DNA from: JAKAXS01 sp041940525
GTDB taxonomy: Bacteria > Pseudomonadota > Alphaproteobacteria > Rhizobiales > Hyphomicrobiaceae
DNA length: 64,000 nucleotides
Assembly: GCA_041940525.1 (NCBI GenBank)
Contig: JBGTSB010000008.1
Span: forward strand, 14,126 to 78,125
Direction of reading: 5' to 3'
Under the pieces are notes generated by a model that was not told the origin of the DNA, made no database searches, and saw nothing but the letters and a program-made list of their open reading frames with translations. This document shows positions 52,306 to 61,907 of this stretch, piece after piece. A program made the position numbers and the translations under genes. Within the stretch, counting starts at the first letter, position 1, and each line of letters begins with the position of its first letter.

Positions 52306-52572
52306 CTAGCGGCCAGGGTCCAGCGGCTCGGTTCCAGACGGTGTGCCATCGGCCGAGAAGGTCAGCTTTTCAACCTTCGCCTCGGCCTGTTTCAACAAAC
52401 GGTCGCAATGGTCTCGCAGCTTCTCGCCGCGCTCGTAGATGGCGATGCTCTCTTCCAGCTCAACATCACCGCGCTCAAGCCGGTTCACAATCGCCTCGAG
52501 CTCTTTCATGGCCCGCTCAAAGCTCATCGCCTTGATGTCCGCGTGATCGGTTGGTGCTTTGCCGTTGCTCAT
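52306..52572 (-). CDS. xseB: Exodeoxyribonuclease VII small subunit XseB
   Basis: An 88-residue protein with the complete XseB core: SFERAMKELEAIVNRLERGDVELEESIAIYERGEKLRDHCDRLLKQAEAKVEKL, two long helices that hold the large subunit XseA. The complex degrades single-stranded DNA. I start at MSNGKAPTDH; seven further codons are open upstream. It lies 23 bases after the deacetylase-like gene on the same strand, a pairing kept in many Rhizobiales. Confidence 0.95.
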   Translation of the reverse strand: MSNGKAPTDHADIKAMSFERAMKELEAIVNRLERGDVELEESIAIYERGEKLRDHCDRLLKQAEAKVEKLTFSADGTPSGTEPLDPGR

Positions 52573-52595
52573 AAGTCCATCCTTCCCGCGCAAGC

Positions 52596-53540
52596 TTATG
52601 CGCCGGCGTTCATCAGCCGCTTGACATGAACGCCAACAGATTTCGCCAGGCCCTCCAGATCATAACCGCCTTCGAGCATGGAGACGACACGGCCTTTCCC
52701 ATGCTTGGCCGCAATATCCGTCAGCTTCGCCGTGGCCCAGCCAAAGTCCTCTTCCACCAGCTGAAGCCCACCGAGCGGATCACGCTCGTGCGCGTCAAAC
52801 CCGGCGGAAATAATAACAAGGTCTGGCGAAAAGTTGCGCAGAGGCTTCAAGATGCGCTCCTCGTAAGCCTCTTTGAAGACCGGGCCGTCGTCACCCGCCC
52901 GCAGCGGGGCATTCCAGATATTGCCAACACCGGTCTCGCTCAGTGCACCGGTGCCAGGAAACAGAGGCATCTGATGCGTCGACCCGTAAAACATGTCCTT
53001 GTCGGACCAGAAAATGTCCTGCGTACCGTTCCCGTGGTGAACATCAAAATCAACAACGGCGACGCGCTCGGCCCCATGCTTGGCGCGTGCATAGAGCCCC
53101 GCGATCGCCGCGTTGGAAAACAGGCAAAAGCCCATGGCGCGATCATCTTCGGCGTGATGGCCCGGCGGGCGAACCTCACAGAAGGCGTTTGCATATGCGC
53201 CGGACATGACCTCATCGACAGCATGCAGCCCGGCACCAACCGCCCGCATCGCCGCTTCCCAGGTGCCAGCCGACACAACCGTATCGGCGTCAATGAGCGT
53301 CGGAAACTGCCCCTTCCCGGCCGCGACAGTGCGCACCTTCTCCAAATGCTCCTTGGTGTGCGCCAGCAGAATCTGCTCTTCGGCGTCATCGCGCAGCGGC
53401 GCCTCCTCCCGCTTCAAGTCATCGAAAATCTCGTGCGCCAACACCTTGTCGATCGCCCGAATCCGGTCCGCCCGTTCGGGATGGCCCGGCCCCGTATCGT
53501 GCTCAACGAACGAGGGGTGCGTGAGAAGAAGTGTTGTCAT
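52596..53540 (-). CDS. Histone-deacetylase-family protein (acetoin utilisation/acetylpolyamine hydrolase-like)
   Basis: A 314-residue zinc amidohydrolase. The fold shows HPSFVEHDTGPGHPERADRIRAI at the start, RPPGHHAEDDRAMGFCLFSNAAI with the catalytic His pair, VVDFDVHHGNGTQDIFW with metal-binding Asp and His, the gating STHQMPLFPGTG and IISAGFDAHERDPLGGLQL with the third Asp. Bacterial members deacylate polyamines, acetoin-related molecules or lysines; the substrate cannot be read from sequence. It heads a pair with xseB. Confidence 0.93.
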   Translation of the reverse strand: MTTLLLTHPSFVEHDTGPGHPERADRIRAIDKVLAHEIFDDLKREEAPLRDDAEEQILLAHTKEHLEKVRTVAAGKGQFPTLIDADTVVSAGTWEAAMRAVGAGLHAVDEVMSGAYANAFCEVRPPGHHAEDDRAMGFCLFSNAAIAGLYARAKHGAERVAVVDFDVHHGNGTQDIFWSDKDMFYGSTHQMPLFPGTGALSETGVGNIWNAPLRAGDDGPVFKEAYEERILKPLRNFSPDLVIISAGFDAHERDPLGGLQLVEEDFGWATAKLTDIAAKHGKGRVVSMLEGGYDLEGLAKSVGVHVKRLMNAGA

Positions 53541-53553
53541 ACCGGCTGAGGTC

Positions 53554-54438
53554 TCATTGCATCATGGAAAGGCGGGCAAGCTCGACGCCCGGTGGCGCCG
53601 GAATATCGGCGGGAACGAAAAAGTCTGGTGCCAGCGGCAACGACGGGTCAAGCCGGTATTTCTCAAAATCGGTCACGCCGCCCTTGGCATGGAGAAAAGT
53701 ATCATCGATCAGGAAGTTCCCGCTGAATTCTTTCGCGGTTTGCGTGAATACGAGGTGCGCCGCATCCGCCAAAATGTCGGCGGAACGGCTCATGCGCGCG
53801 ATTTTCTGGCCGGCACCTGGAATGTTGCTAAGCGCCGCCGTCGCGATCGTCGTCCGCGGCCATAAGGCATTCACCGCGATGCCATCATCCTTTAGCTCTT
53901 CCGCCAATCCCAATACGCTTAAGCTCATCCCATACTTCGCAATCGAATAGGCGATATGCCCAGCGAACCACCGCGATTGCATATCTAGAGGTGGTGAAAG
54001 CATCAAAATGTGCGGATTGTCTGATTTTCGCAAGTATGGAAGACAGAGCTTCGATGTGAGCAGCGTACCCCGCGTATTAATGCCGAACATGAGATCAAAG
54101 CGTTTGAAGTCTTGCTGGTCGATCGGCGTCAAAGAGATCGCCGAAGCGTTGTTCACACAGACGTCGATTCCACCAAAGGTCTCCGCCGTCTTCTCGACAG
54201 CCGCCGCCACCTGTTCCTCGTGGCGGATATCGCAAATGAGGGGCAGCGCCTTGCCGCCCTCTTTCTCAATAGCCTCGGCCGCCGTGTAAATCGTACCGGG
54301 AAGTTTGGGATGGGGTTCCGCCGTCTTGGCGGCAATAGCGACATTGGCTCCATCGCGCGCAGCACGCAATCCAATAGCGAGCCCGATGCCGCGACTGGCC
54401 CCGGTGATAAAAAGCGTCTTGCCCTTGAGGCTACCCAT
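53554..54438 (-). CDS. Short-chain dehydrogenase, HSDL2-like
   Basis: A 294-residue SDR. The NAD(P) loop is LFITGASRGIGLAIGLRAARDGANVAI, with the extended AAKTAEPHPKLPGTIYTAAEAIE stretch that marks the HSDL2 (hydroxysteroid-dehydrogenase-like 2) group. NNASAI, the Ser-less HILMLSPPLDM region and the catalytic AYSIAKYGMS (Tyr-x3-Lys) follow. I start at MGSLKGKTL with GGAG upstream; the longer frame is antisense noise. It ends an operon with acyl-CoA dehydrogenase and enoyl-CoA hydratase, so a lipid or fatty-acyl substrate is likely. Confidence 0.93.
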   Translation of the reverse strand: MGSLKGKTLFITGASRGIGLAIGLRAARDGANVAIAAKTAEPHPKLPGTIYTAAEAIEKEGGKALPLICDIRHEEQVAAAVEKTAETFGGIDVCVNNASAISLTPIDQQDFKRFDLMFGINTRGTLLTSKLCLPYLRKSDNPHILMLSPPLDMQSRWFAGHIAYSIAKYGMSLSVLGLAEELKDDGIAVNALWPRTTIATAALSNIPGAGQKIARMSRSADILADAAHLVFTQTAKEFSGNFLIDDTFLHAKGGVTDFEKYRLDPSLPLAPDFFVPADIPAPPGVELARLSMMQ

Positions 54439-54488
54439 AAGCGGCGATCTCCCTAAACCTTCTCCGGTGTTTGACCCGGACTTATACG

Positions 54489-56021
54489 TTATCTTGAACC
54501 TTCGCCCGCGGGGCTGCCGAAAATCCAGCGAAAAAAGCGCACTGGCAGCATAATGTATCCCCAAATCATCCTGACCAGCGTGACGGGCAGTGCAGGCAAC
54601 GCCACCAGAGGCAAAAACACGAAAAGAAATGCCAGGCCACGAACGCCACGCGCGGCCCAATAGCCAATCTTGCCGCGATATTCCGAACGATCCTCGCGCG
54701 GCCAAAGCTTCTGCCACCAGTCGCGGACGACAGCCAGCGAGACGACACCAAGAACGAACAGCGCCAAGTACGTGAAATGGACGCTTGACGGCAGCCACGA
54801 TAGTATCCGCCCGTCCAACTCACGCTGCCGCTCCTCATTGCGTACGTGCGCGGAGACAGACTTCATCAGCACGTTGCCAGTGACGCCACCAATCGCCTCG
54901 TCGATCCACGATGAAACTTGTCCCGTCAAGGGCTGCGCGGCATCTCCCGATGGCACCGCCGATAGTGCGATACGCCCGCGTCCGGCGTCAGTTGCCGTCA
55001 CCGCGAATTCACCGCGTGACGCTCCTAGACCGTTGAGAAAATCACCGAACGTGGCCTTCTTAATTGCATCGTCATAGCCTTCGACTTCAACGCGCTGCCA
55101 CAGCCAGTTGCGCCCGCCAGGCTGGCGCGCGGCCGACGCATTGAGCACGATCAGGTTCACGTCATTTGCCCGCGCGGCCTCTTGCAAACGCGAGACAGGG
55201 ATCGCCAGCCTGTCACCCGTAGCAGGGTCCGCACGCAACAGACCGCCCTTCACCTCACCAGTCAAAACTGCCGACTGGCCACGGATACTTGCGAACGCTT
55301 TCTCTAGGCTGCCGGGGTCGACAGCATCGACCATCGCGGTCTTGGTCTTGGGATCAAAACGCGGAGCGGCGGAAAGCTCTTTTGGCCCACCCGGTTTCAG
55401 AGCCAAAAGCCGAATGTTCGACCGGTTGAGCGGGCGCTTAAGCTGGAACACTGCTTCTTCAAACAGCCTCCGGTCGCTCGTCCTGACAACGAGATTGGGC
55501 TGTATGGACGCGAACAGGCTTTGCCCCTCGCCCGCTCCGCGTTTCACCAACCGGTAGCTAGTCCGTCCGTCAACCAAATATAGATCGGCGCCCGCAGGTA
55601 GGTCATTGAGTGAAGCAGGCCGCTTAAACACGGTGTCGCTGGAAAGATAATACGACAGCTTGATGGTGTCTGGCGCGTTTGGCGCAAGCATCTGCTGCAC
55701 CCGCGCCATCTCCTGCGGATTGGCCGCCGTGTAGACGTCGCCCTTCTTATTGACGAACTTCCAATGTCCTTCCGGTGTTACGTGCGCGGCCAACGCCAGC
55801 CCCTTGTTGACGGCCGCGATGCCGCGCACATGCCTCGCCGCGTCGTCAAGGACAGAAAAGCCATCAGGCAATCGCGCGAACTTACCCGCATCACCCGCCG
55901 TATCCCCGGCCTCTTTGAGGATACGCGTCAGCCAGCCCGCGTGAGCCTGAACACCGGCACCCGCTGTGGCGGCCACAAAAAGCGCCAGAGCCAAAAACCG
56001 GAAAAGTCTCATCGGCTGCAT
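54489..56021 (-). CDS. Hypothetical exported/membrane protein in the CoA operon
   Basis: A 510-residue protein of unknown function. It has an N-terminal signal segment (FRFLALALFVAATAGAGVQAHA), a long periplasmic part (about 30-410) with mixed alpha/beta character, then two or three hydrophobic segments near the C-terminus (FTYLALFVLGVVSLAVVRDWW, GLAFLFVFLPLVALPALPV). The start MQPMRLF lies 4 bases after the enoyl-CoA hydratase stop, and the SDR begins 50 bases after its end, so all are probably on one mRNA. No known domain is recognised; a link to fatty-acid use is only by position. Confidence 0.75.
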   Translation of the reverse strand: MQPMRLFRFLALALFVAATAGAGVQAHAGWLTRILKEAGDTAGDAGKFARLPDGFSVLDDAARHVRGIAAVNKGLALAAHVTPEGHWKFVNKKGDVYTAANPQEMARVQQMLAPNAPDTIKLSYYLSSDTVFKRPASLNDLPAGADLYLVDGRTSYRLVKRGAGEGQSLFASIQPNLVVRTSDRRLFEEAVFQLKRPLNRSNIRLLALKPGGPKELSAAPRFDPKTKTAMVDAVDPGSLEKAFASIRGQSAVLTGEVKGGLLRADPATGDRLAIPVSRLQEAARANDVNLIVLNASAARQPGGRNWLWQRVEVEGYDDAIKKATFGDFLNGLGASRGEFAVTATDAGRGRIALSAVPSGDAAQPLTGQVSSWIDEAIGGVTGNVLMKSVSAHVRNEERQRELDGRILSWLPSSVHFTYLALFVLGVVSLAVVRDWWQKLWPREDRSEYRGKIGYWAARGVRGLAFLFVFLPLVALPALPVTLVRMIWGYIMLPVRFFRWIFGSPAGEGSR

Positions 56022-56025
56022 GGTA

Positions 56026-56805
56026 TCACCCAGACGCTTTGACCTTTGAAAAATCGGGAGAACGCTTCTCCAAGAACGCTTGGAACGCCTCGCGCGCTTC
56101 CGGCGAGGCCAACCGTTTGGCGAACGCCGCAGACTCCTCATCGATACGCTGACTGACCTCAGAAACGTTTCCGCGCACAAAAGTCCGAGCGATCCTCAAG
56201 GCCTCTGGTGGCTTGGCGGCAAGAGCTTTGCCTGCAGCTAAGGCCGTTTGCACCACATCGCCAGCCGGGACGATTGCATTGATCAGGCCCGCTTCCTGCA
56301 TGCGCTCAGCTGAGAAAGGCGCGCCCAGCGCCAGCATTTCGAAAGCGCGCGCATAACCCATCCGTCGCGGCATAAGTAAGCTGGAGCCCGCTTCTGGAAC
56401 GAGCCCCAAATCGAGAAACGGCGTCGCGAACACCGCACCGGGCGTCGCATAGACCAAATCGAAGTGGAACAGCATCGTCGTGCCAACACCGACGGCCGGA
56501 CCATCTACGGCTGCCACAACCGGCTTGGATATCTTTGGCAACAAGCGAATGAACCGGAGCACGTCGGTTGGCACGCCACCACCTTGTGCGGTTGCCAAAA
56601 AGTCATTGATGTCGTTGCCCGACGAAAACACGCCGCCCGACCCTGTAACGACATGCGCCGACACGCCGGCGTCCGCATCGCCGCGTTCAAACGCATCCGC
56701 CATTGCGGCGTACATCGCGCCCGTTAGCGCGTTCTTTTTTCCGGCGCGATCAATCTGGATGGTTTGCACACCATCTCGCGTTTCAACTTTGATATCGTCC
56801 GTCAT
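56026..56805 (-). CDS. Enoyl-CoA hydratase/isomerase family protein
   Basis: A 259-residue crotonase-fold enzyme. VQTIQIDRAGKKNALTGAMYAAM, VVTGSGGVFSSGNDINDFL (oxyanion hole region), VAAVDGPAVGVGTTMLFHFDLVYA and FLDLGLVPEAGSSLLMPRRMGYARAFEMLALG are all present. The last block keeps the Glu of the hydratase position. It probably acts in beta-oxidation. I start at MTDDIKVET, 11 bases after the acyl-CoA dehydrogenase stop. Confidence 0.93.
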   Translation of the reverse strand: MTDDIKVETRDGVQTIQIDRAGKKNALTGAMYAAMADAFERGDADAGVSAHVVTGSGGVFSSGNDINDFLATAQGGGVPTDVLRFIRLLPKISKPVVAAVDGPAVGVGTTMLFHFDLVYATPGAVFATPFLDLGLVPEAGSSLLMPRRMGYARAFEMLALGAPFSAERMQEAGLINAIVPAGDVVQTALAAGKALAAKPPEALRIARTFVRGNVSEVSQRIDEESAAFAKRLASPEAREAFQAFLEKRSPDFSKVKASG

Positions 56806-56816
56806 GACAGTCTGCC

Positions 56817-58601
56817 TCAAACCGCGAGTTGCTCAGCCTCAAGCCCCATGACGCTATTCGCGCCATCCAAAATCGAAGCCGCCAATCCAGGGCCGGCTAC
56901 ACACAAGTTCTCCGCAAAGAACCGTGCAACTGCGATGCGCGGAGCCAGACTATCGTTTCCGGAGCGTACTGCTTCCAACGCGCCATTGGCGAGATAGGCT
57001 CCACCTGTTGCAAGCCCAAACAGCCGCAAATAGGGAGTAGCCCCCGCAAGGGCATCGTTCATCCGCCCATCCGCCATGGCTTTGCCCATGTAGGCCGTTG
57101 CCTCTTCCAACGCGCTGATCGTCTCACCGAGACGATCGCCCATCCGGCCAAACTCCGGCTGATTGGAACCAGAAACAGCATTCGCAATATCTCGCAGCCC
57201 TTCGATGAAAGACTTCACGACCGCGCCGCCGCCAAGAGGCAGCTTGCGCGTCACAAGGTCGATCGCCTGGATGCCGTTCGTTCCTTCGTAGATAGGAAGG
57301 ATGCGCGCATCGCGGTAGTATTGAGCCGCCCCCGTTTCTTCAATAAAGCCCATCCCACCGTGAATCTGGATGCCAAGGGACGCCACCTCGCAGCCAATGT
57401 CCGTGGGGAACGCTTTGGCAATCGGCGTCAACAACGCGGCACGGTGCGCGGCAGCCTCACGTTGAGCCGTATCCGAAAGCCTGTGCGAGAGATCAAGCTC
57501 ACGCGCCGTCATCAAGCAGATACAGCGCGCTGCCTGCGTCATGGACTTCATCGTCATCAGCGAACGGCGAATATCGGCATGCTCAACAATCGGCGCCATC
57601 TCTCCAGGCTTTCCACCAACTGCGCGACCTTGCCGGCGTTCCTGCGCGTATGCAAGCGCGTGCTGCGTTGCGCGCTCCGCGACAGCAACACCTTGCACGC
57701 CAACAGCAAGCCGCGCGGCATTCATCATGATGAACATGGTGTTGAGCCCACGATTCTCCTGGCCGACCAGATAACCGACGGCACCATCGCCCTCGCCAAA
57801 TTTCATCACGCACGTCGGGCTAGCATGAATACCCAGCTTGTGTTCTAGCCCAGCGCAGATCACGTCATTGCGTTGCCCCGGCGTCCCGTCCTCCTTCAGC
57901 AAATACTTCGGAACAACAAATAACGAGATACCCTTGGTGCCAGGCGGCGCATCGGGCAGGCGAGCCAGAACCATGTGAATGATGTTTTCGGCAAGCTCGT
58001 GCTCGCCGTAGGTAATGAAGATCTTGGTTCCGAACAGCCGGTAGGTGCCATCGCCCTGCGGCACCGCCTTAGCCTTGACCGCGGCCAAATCCGAACCGGC
58101 CTGAGGCTCGGTTAGGTTCATCGTGCCGGTCCACTCGCCCGAAACCATTTTCGGCAAATACGCTGCTTTGAGGTCTTCAGAGCCGTCGGCATGCAAGGCA
58201 TCAATCGCGCCCTGCGTAAGCAGCGGACATAAGCCGAACGACAAGTTGGACGAATTCCAGATCTCACACGCCGCCATCGACAAAACGCCCGGCAGCCCCT
58301 GCCCGCCAAACTCTTCCGGACATGGCAGCGAACTCCAACCGCCGTCTGCGAACTGACGGTAAGCGTCTTTCCAGCCCGGCGGCGTCTCAACACGGCCGTT
58401 GTCCAGCTTAGACCCGGCCTTGTCACCTACGCGGTTCAAAGGGTCGAGAACCTGCGCGCCGAACTTTCCCGCTTCTTCGATAACAGCGCGCACGGTGTCT
58501 TCGTCCAATCCCTCGTATGCGCCGGACTCAATCAGCGCGTCGAGACCAACCGTCGTCTTGAGCGCGAACAGAATGTCGTCTACTGGAGCGGCATAGGCCA
58601 T
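56817..58601 (-). CDS. Acyl-CoA dehydrogenase (long DmdC/FadE-like type)
   Basis: A 594-residue FAD enzyme of the longer acyl-CoA dehydrogenase class. Landmarks: LPCPEEFGGQGLPGVLSMAACEIW near residue 100, MNLTEPQAGSDLAAVKAKA and LFGTKIFITYGEHELAENI for substrate and FAD, ARLAVGVQGVAVAERATQHAL, and GGMGFIEETGAAQYYRDARILPIYEGTNGIQAIDL with the catalytic Glu. A 150-residue C-terminal helical domain follows. Relatives include 3-methylmercaptopropionyl-CoA dehydrogenases, so the chain substrate is open. I start at MAYAAPVDDI with AAGGA upstream. It heads the CoA operon. Confidence 0.94.
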   Translation of the reverse strand: MAYAAPVDDILFALKTTVGLDALIESGAYEGLDEDTVRAVIEEAGKFGAQVLDPLNRVGDKAGSKLDNGRVETPPGWKDAYRQFADGGWSSLPCPEEFGGQGLPGVLSMAACEIWNSSNLSFGLCPLLTQGAIDALHADGSEDLKAAYLPKMVSGEWTGTMNLTEPQAGSDLAAVKAKAVPQGDGTYRLFGTKIFITYGEHELAENIIHMVLARLPDAPPGTKGISLFVVPKYLLKEDGTPGQRNDVICAGLEHKLGIHASPTCVMKFGEGDGAVGYLVGQENRGLNTMFIMMNAARLAVGVQGVAVAERATQHALAYAQERRQGRAVGGKPGEMAPIVEHADIRRSLMTMKSMTQAARCICLMTARELDLSHRLSDTAQREAAAHRAALLTPIAKAFPTDIGCEVASLGIQIHGGMGFIEETGAAQYYRDARILPIYEGTNGIQAIDLVTRKLPLGGGAVVKSFIEGLRDIANAVSGSNQPEFGRMGDRLGETISALEEATAYMGKAMADGRMNDALAGATPYLRLFGLATGGAYLANGALEAVRSGNDSLAPRIAVARFFAENLCVAGPGLAASILDGANSVMGLEAEQLAV

Positions 58602-58727
58602 GGCGTATCCTTGTGCGGGCGAACCGTTCATGCGCCGGGCATCCGGTTCTGTTGTATCATCGAAACGAGTTTGGACTTTAGGCTCAAGGCTCTCAAGCCG
58701 CAAAGCCGAACAAGGAATTTTTTGGGA

Positions 58728-59702
58728 ATGTCGGTCATCAACGCCAGCCGTGATGCCATCAACGAAGCTGCTACACTCTTGCAATCCGGCGCTTTAGTCG
58801 CTTTTCCCACGGAAACCGTCTACGGCCTCGGCGCGGATGCAACGCAGGGTGAAGCGGTCGCGGCAATTTTCGAGGCCAAGAAGCGGCCGCAATTCAACCC
58901 GCTGATCGTTCATGTTGCCGACCTCACGGTCGCTAGCAAGCTTGCCTACATCACCGACACAGCGCTGCGGATTGCCGAAACTTTTTGGCCTGGGCCGCTT
59001 ACGCTCGTCCTCAAGCAACGCCCAGACAACGGCCTGAACAGTCTGGTGTCAGCAGGTCTCGACACAATCGCCCTGCGCATGCCCGACCATCCGATCGCGC
59101 GCAGCCTGCTCGTCGCCGCCGACAGGCCACTCGCCGCCCCGTCGGCCAATCGGTCCGGTCACGTCAGCCCGACCCAGGCCCAGCACGTCGCCGATGATTT
59201 GCAAGATAGCGTTGCCATGATCCTAGATGGCGGCCCGACCAGCGTCGGCATTGAAAGCACGATCATTGACGCGTCCAGCGAGCGGCATGTCATGCTCCGC
59301 TCCGGAGCCATTCCCGGCCGCGACATCGAGCAGGCGCTCGGCATCAAGCTTGTCCGTCCTTTAGCTGCCGACCAGTTGAAGCCGACCTCGGCCGGACAAC
59401 TGAACAGCCACTACGCACCACGCGCCGCCGTCCGCCTGAACATCACACACGACTTTGCGCCTGGAGAGGGCATCCTCGCATTCGGCCCATTTGAAGAACT
59501 GCGCCATCGCGCCGTCCAAGGACCGTTCGTCAACTTGAGTGAAAAGGGCGATCTGAAAGAAGCCGCTGCCAACCTGTTTGCTTCCCTGCGCAAACTGGAT
59601 AACACCGGCGTCACATCGATCGCCGTCACGCCGATCCCCGAACAGGGACTGGGAGAAGCCATCAACGACCGCCTCACGCGAGCGGCCGCGCCGCGATCCT
59701 GA
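58728..59702 (+). CDS. L-threonylcarbamoyladenylate synthase (Sua5/TsaC type)
   Basis: A 324-residue Sua5-type enzyme making threonylcarbamoyl-AMP for t6A in tRNA. The YrdC domain has VAFPTETVYGLGADATQGEAVA, AKKRPQFNPLIVHV, WPGPLTLVLKQ and PLAAPSANRSGHVSPTQAQHV; the C-terminal Sua5 domain follows the linker QLNSHYAPRAAVRLN (from about residue 225). The length marks it as Sua5 rather than the short TsaC. The start at 58728 is chosen for MSVINASRDAI with GGGA just upstream. It is divergent from the acyl-CoA dehydrogenase and convergent with galE. Confidence 0.95.
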   Translation: MSVINASRDAINEAATLLQSGALVAFPTETVYGLGADATQGEAVAAIFEAKKRPQFNPLIVHVADLTVASKLAYITDTALRIAETFWPGPLTLVLKQRPDNGLNSLVSAGLDTIALRMPDHPIARSLLVAADRPLAAPSANRSGHVSPTQAQHVADDLQDSVAMILDGGPTSVGIESTIIDASSERHVMLRSGAIPGRDIEQALGIKLVRPLAADQLKPTSAGQLNSHYAPRAAVRLNITHDFAPGEGILAFGPFEELRHRAVQGPFVNLSEKGDLKEAAANLFASLRKLDNTGVTSIAVTPIPEQGLGEAINDRLTRAAAPRS

Positions 59703-60695
59703 TTAAGACGCTTCCTTGAGATCCTGCAACTGGCGTTCCCAAGCGAGCGCAGAAGCTACGATACCATCCAGATTGTCGTGCTCCGGCGTCCAAGACAGCG
59801 TCTCGCGGGCCTTGGCCGAACCCGCAACAATCGCAGCGGGATCACCGGCCCGGCGGTCCGACAAACGCGCATCGATCTTGAGGCCAGCGGCGCGATTGAC
59901 CGCCTCGATCACTTCCAGAACGGAGAACCCGCGCGTGTAGCCGCAATTGAACACGTCGGACTGGCCGCCACTGCGCAAATAAGCCAGCGCACGGGCGTGA
60001 GCATTCACCAGGTCCGTGACGTGGATATAGTCGCGCACGCACGTGCCATCCGCCGTTGGATAGTCATTGCCAAAGATCTGCATGTGAGAGCGCTTGCCCA
60101 GCGCGGTCTCGCAGGCGACCTTGATCAAATGGGTGGCTCGCGGAGTCGATTGCCCTGAGCGGCCTTTCGGGTCAGCACCAGCCACGTTGAAGTAGCGCAA
60201 GGCGACGTAGTTGAAGTCATGCGCATGCGACGTATCCCGCAGCATGACTTCCGTCATCAGCTTGGACCAGCCATACGGCGAGACCGGCTTGAGATCGGCA
60301 TCCTCAGACACCGGCTCCCCACCCGGATTACCGTAGACGGCTGCGGTAGATGAAAAAATAAAGTGCTTCACTTGAGAGGCGACTGCCGACTCGATCAAAG
60401 CGCGGGAATTGACGGTGTTGTTGTGGTAGTAGCCGAGCGGATCGGCCACGGAGTCTGGAACAACAATAGAACCTGCGAAGTGGATCACCGCCGAGACGTT
60501 GTGCTTGCGCATAATCGTCCTCGTCAAATCAGCATCGCCAGCATCGCCGACGACCAGCGTCGCCGCCTGGGGGACAGCCCATCGGAACCCAGTGGAAAGG
60601 TTATCGATTACAACGACCTGCTCACCTGCATCCAGCAGGTTGAGAACCATATGGCTACCGATGTATCCGGCGCCGCCCGTAACTAGGACCGTCAT
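59703..60695 (-). CDS. galE: UDP-glucose 4-epimerase GalE
   Basis: A 330-residue SDR-type epimerase supplying UDP-galactose for polysaccharide. It begins MTVLVTGGAGYIGSHMVLNLL, has VIDNLSTGFRWAVP, IHFAGSIVVPDSV, the catalytic Ser in FIFSSTAAVYG and the Tyr/Lys of SPYGWSKLMTEVMLRD, then RYFNVAGADPKGRSG and DYPTADGTCVRDYIHVTDL. The start at 60695 is the first residue of the nucleotide loop region; the open frame runs 21 codons upstream without support. It sits head to head with galU with about 190 bases between, hinting at joint control. Confidence 0.95.
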   Translation of the reverse strand: MTVLVTGGAGYIGSHMVLNLLDAGEQVVVIDNLSTGFRWAVPQAATLVVGDAGDADLTRTIMRKHNVSAVIHFAGSIVVPDSVADPLGYYHNNTVNSRALIESAVASQVKHFIFSSTAAVYGNPGGEPVSEDADLKPVSPYGWSKLMTEVMLRDTSHAHDFNYVALRYFNVAGADPKGRSGQSTPRATHLIKVACETALGKRSHMQIFGNDYPTADGTCVRDYIHVTDLVNAHARALAYLRSGGQSDVFNCGYTRGFSVLEVIEAVNRAAGLKIDARLSDRRAGDPAAIVAGSAKARETLSWTPEHDNLDGIVASALAWERQLQDLKEAS

Positions 60696-60887
60696 GCTTG
60701 AAACTCGTTGGAATTGCACTCTTCTGCTTGCACAGGTACCACACAACCAATCAAACAAAGCTTATCAAAGACCGTACACCAACCGTAACGGTTAAGAAAA
60801 ACTCTTTTTTCATACCAATACGGTCATTGGCGAAGAGTGAAATGTTGTGGGTTCTTTCCCACCCGTACAGAACGTGATGGAGACGAT

Positions 60888-61772
60888 ATGAGCGCCGCCC
60901 CCAAACGCATCCGCAAAGCTGTCCTTCCAGTTGCCGGCCTCGGCACCCGCTTTTTGCCAGCCACGAAAGCCGTGCCGAAGGAAATGCTGACCGTTGTTGA
61001 TCGTCCCGTAGTCCAACACGTCGTAGACGAGGCGCGAGCCGCCGGCATTGAACACTTTGTATTCGTGACCGGCCGCAACAAGGCCGTTATCGAAGACCAC
61101 TTCGACAATGCTTTCGAACTTGAAGCAACGCTCAAGACCCGCAACAAGCAAGCCGCCCTTGACGAACTTTTGGAAGACCTCCCGGAAGCCGGTCAGGCCA
61201 GCTTTACACGTCAACAGGCGCCTCTCGGTCTGGGACACGCAGTCTGGTGCGCCCGCGACATCGTTGGAGACGAGCCCTTCGCGCTGTTACTGCCCGACAT
61301 GCTGCATTTCGGCAAAACGCCCTGCCTCAAGGACATGATCGACGCCTATGCCGAAACCGGCGGAAACCACATCTCCGTCTCACCCGTGCCGGACGACCAG
61401 ACCCACCAATACGGCATTGTCGGCGTCGAGGACGCGGCCGCCAAGGTCTCCCCCATCACCAGCATGGTGGAAAAACCGCCTAAGGGCACGGCGCCTTCGA
61501 ACCTCCACATCACCGGCCGCTACATCTTGCAACCAGAAATATTCGATCTTCTGGCCAACCAGGAGCGCGGCGCGGGTGGCGAAATCCAGCTAACCGACAG
61601 CATGCTCAAAATGATGGGCGACCCCAATCAGGCATTCCATGCCGTTCGGTTTGATGGAAAAATCTACGACTGCGGTTCGAAAATCGGGTTCCTGATGGCC
61701 AATGTTGCCTATGCTCTCGAACGCGAGGAGCTCGGCCAGCAGCTGCGTGACGGCCTGAAAGAGCTGTTGTAG
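60888..61772 (+). CDS. galU: UTP-glucose-1-phosphate uridylyltransferase GalU
   Basis: A 294-residue nucleotidyltransferase making UDP-glucose. The signature KAVLPVAGLGTRFLPATKAVPKEML is at residue 9, followed by VDRPVVQHVVDEARAAGIEHFVFVTGRNK, LGLGHAVWCARDIVGDEPFALLLPDML (metal Asp), and YGIVGVEDAAAKVSPITSMVEKPPKG. GGEIQLTDSM and DCGSKIGFLMAN close the fold. I start at MSAAPKRIRK with GGAGA upstream, giving normal length. UDP-glucose feeds galE and the UDP-sugar pathway to polysaccharide. Confidence 0.96.
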   Translation: MSAAPKRIRKAVLPVAGLGTRFLPATKAVPKEMLTVVDRPVVQHVVDEARAAGIEHFVFVTGRNKAVIEDHFDNAFELEATLKTRNKQAALDELLEDLPEAGQASFTRQQAPLGLGHAVWCARDIVGDEPFALLLPDMLHFGKTPCLKDMIDAYAETGGNHISVSPVPDDQTHQYGIVGVEDAAAKVSPITSMVEKPPKGTAPSNLHITGRYILQPEIFDLLANQERGAGGEIQLTDSMLKMMGDPNQAFHAVRFDGKIYDCGSKIGFLMANVAYALEREELGQQLRDGLKELL

Positions 61773-61907
61773 ACCGCTTAGCGCGAGCCATCGGCCCGTT
61801 ACAAAGCTGTCATTCTTGGCCCCAGGCGCATTGTTGCCGGTTTTCGGCGGCATTGGGTTCAGATAGTGTTCGCGCCGGATCTCTGATTGGCACGCCGGAG
61901 AAGACGT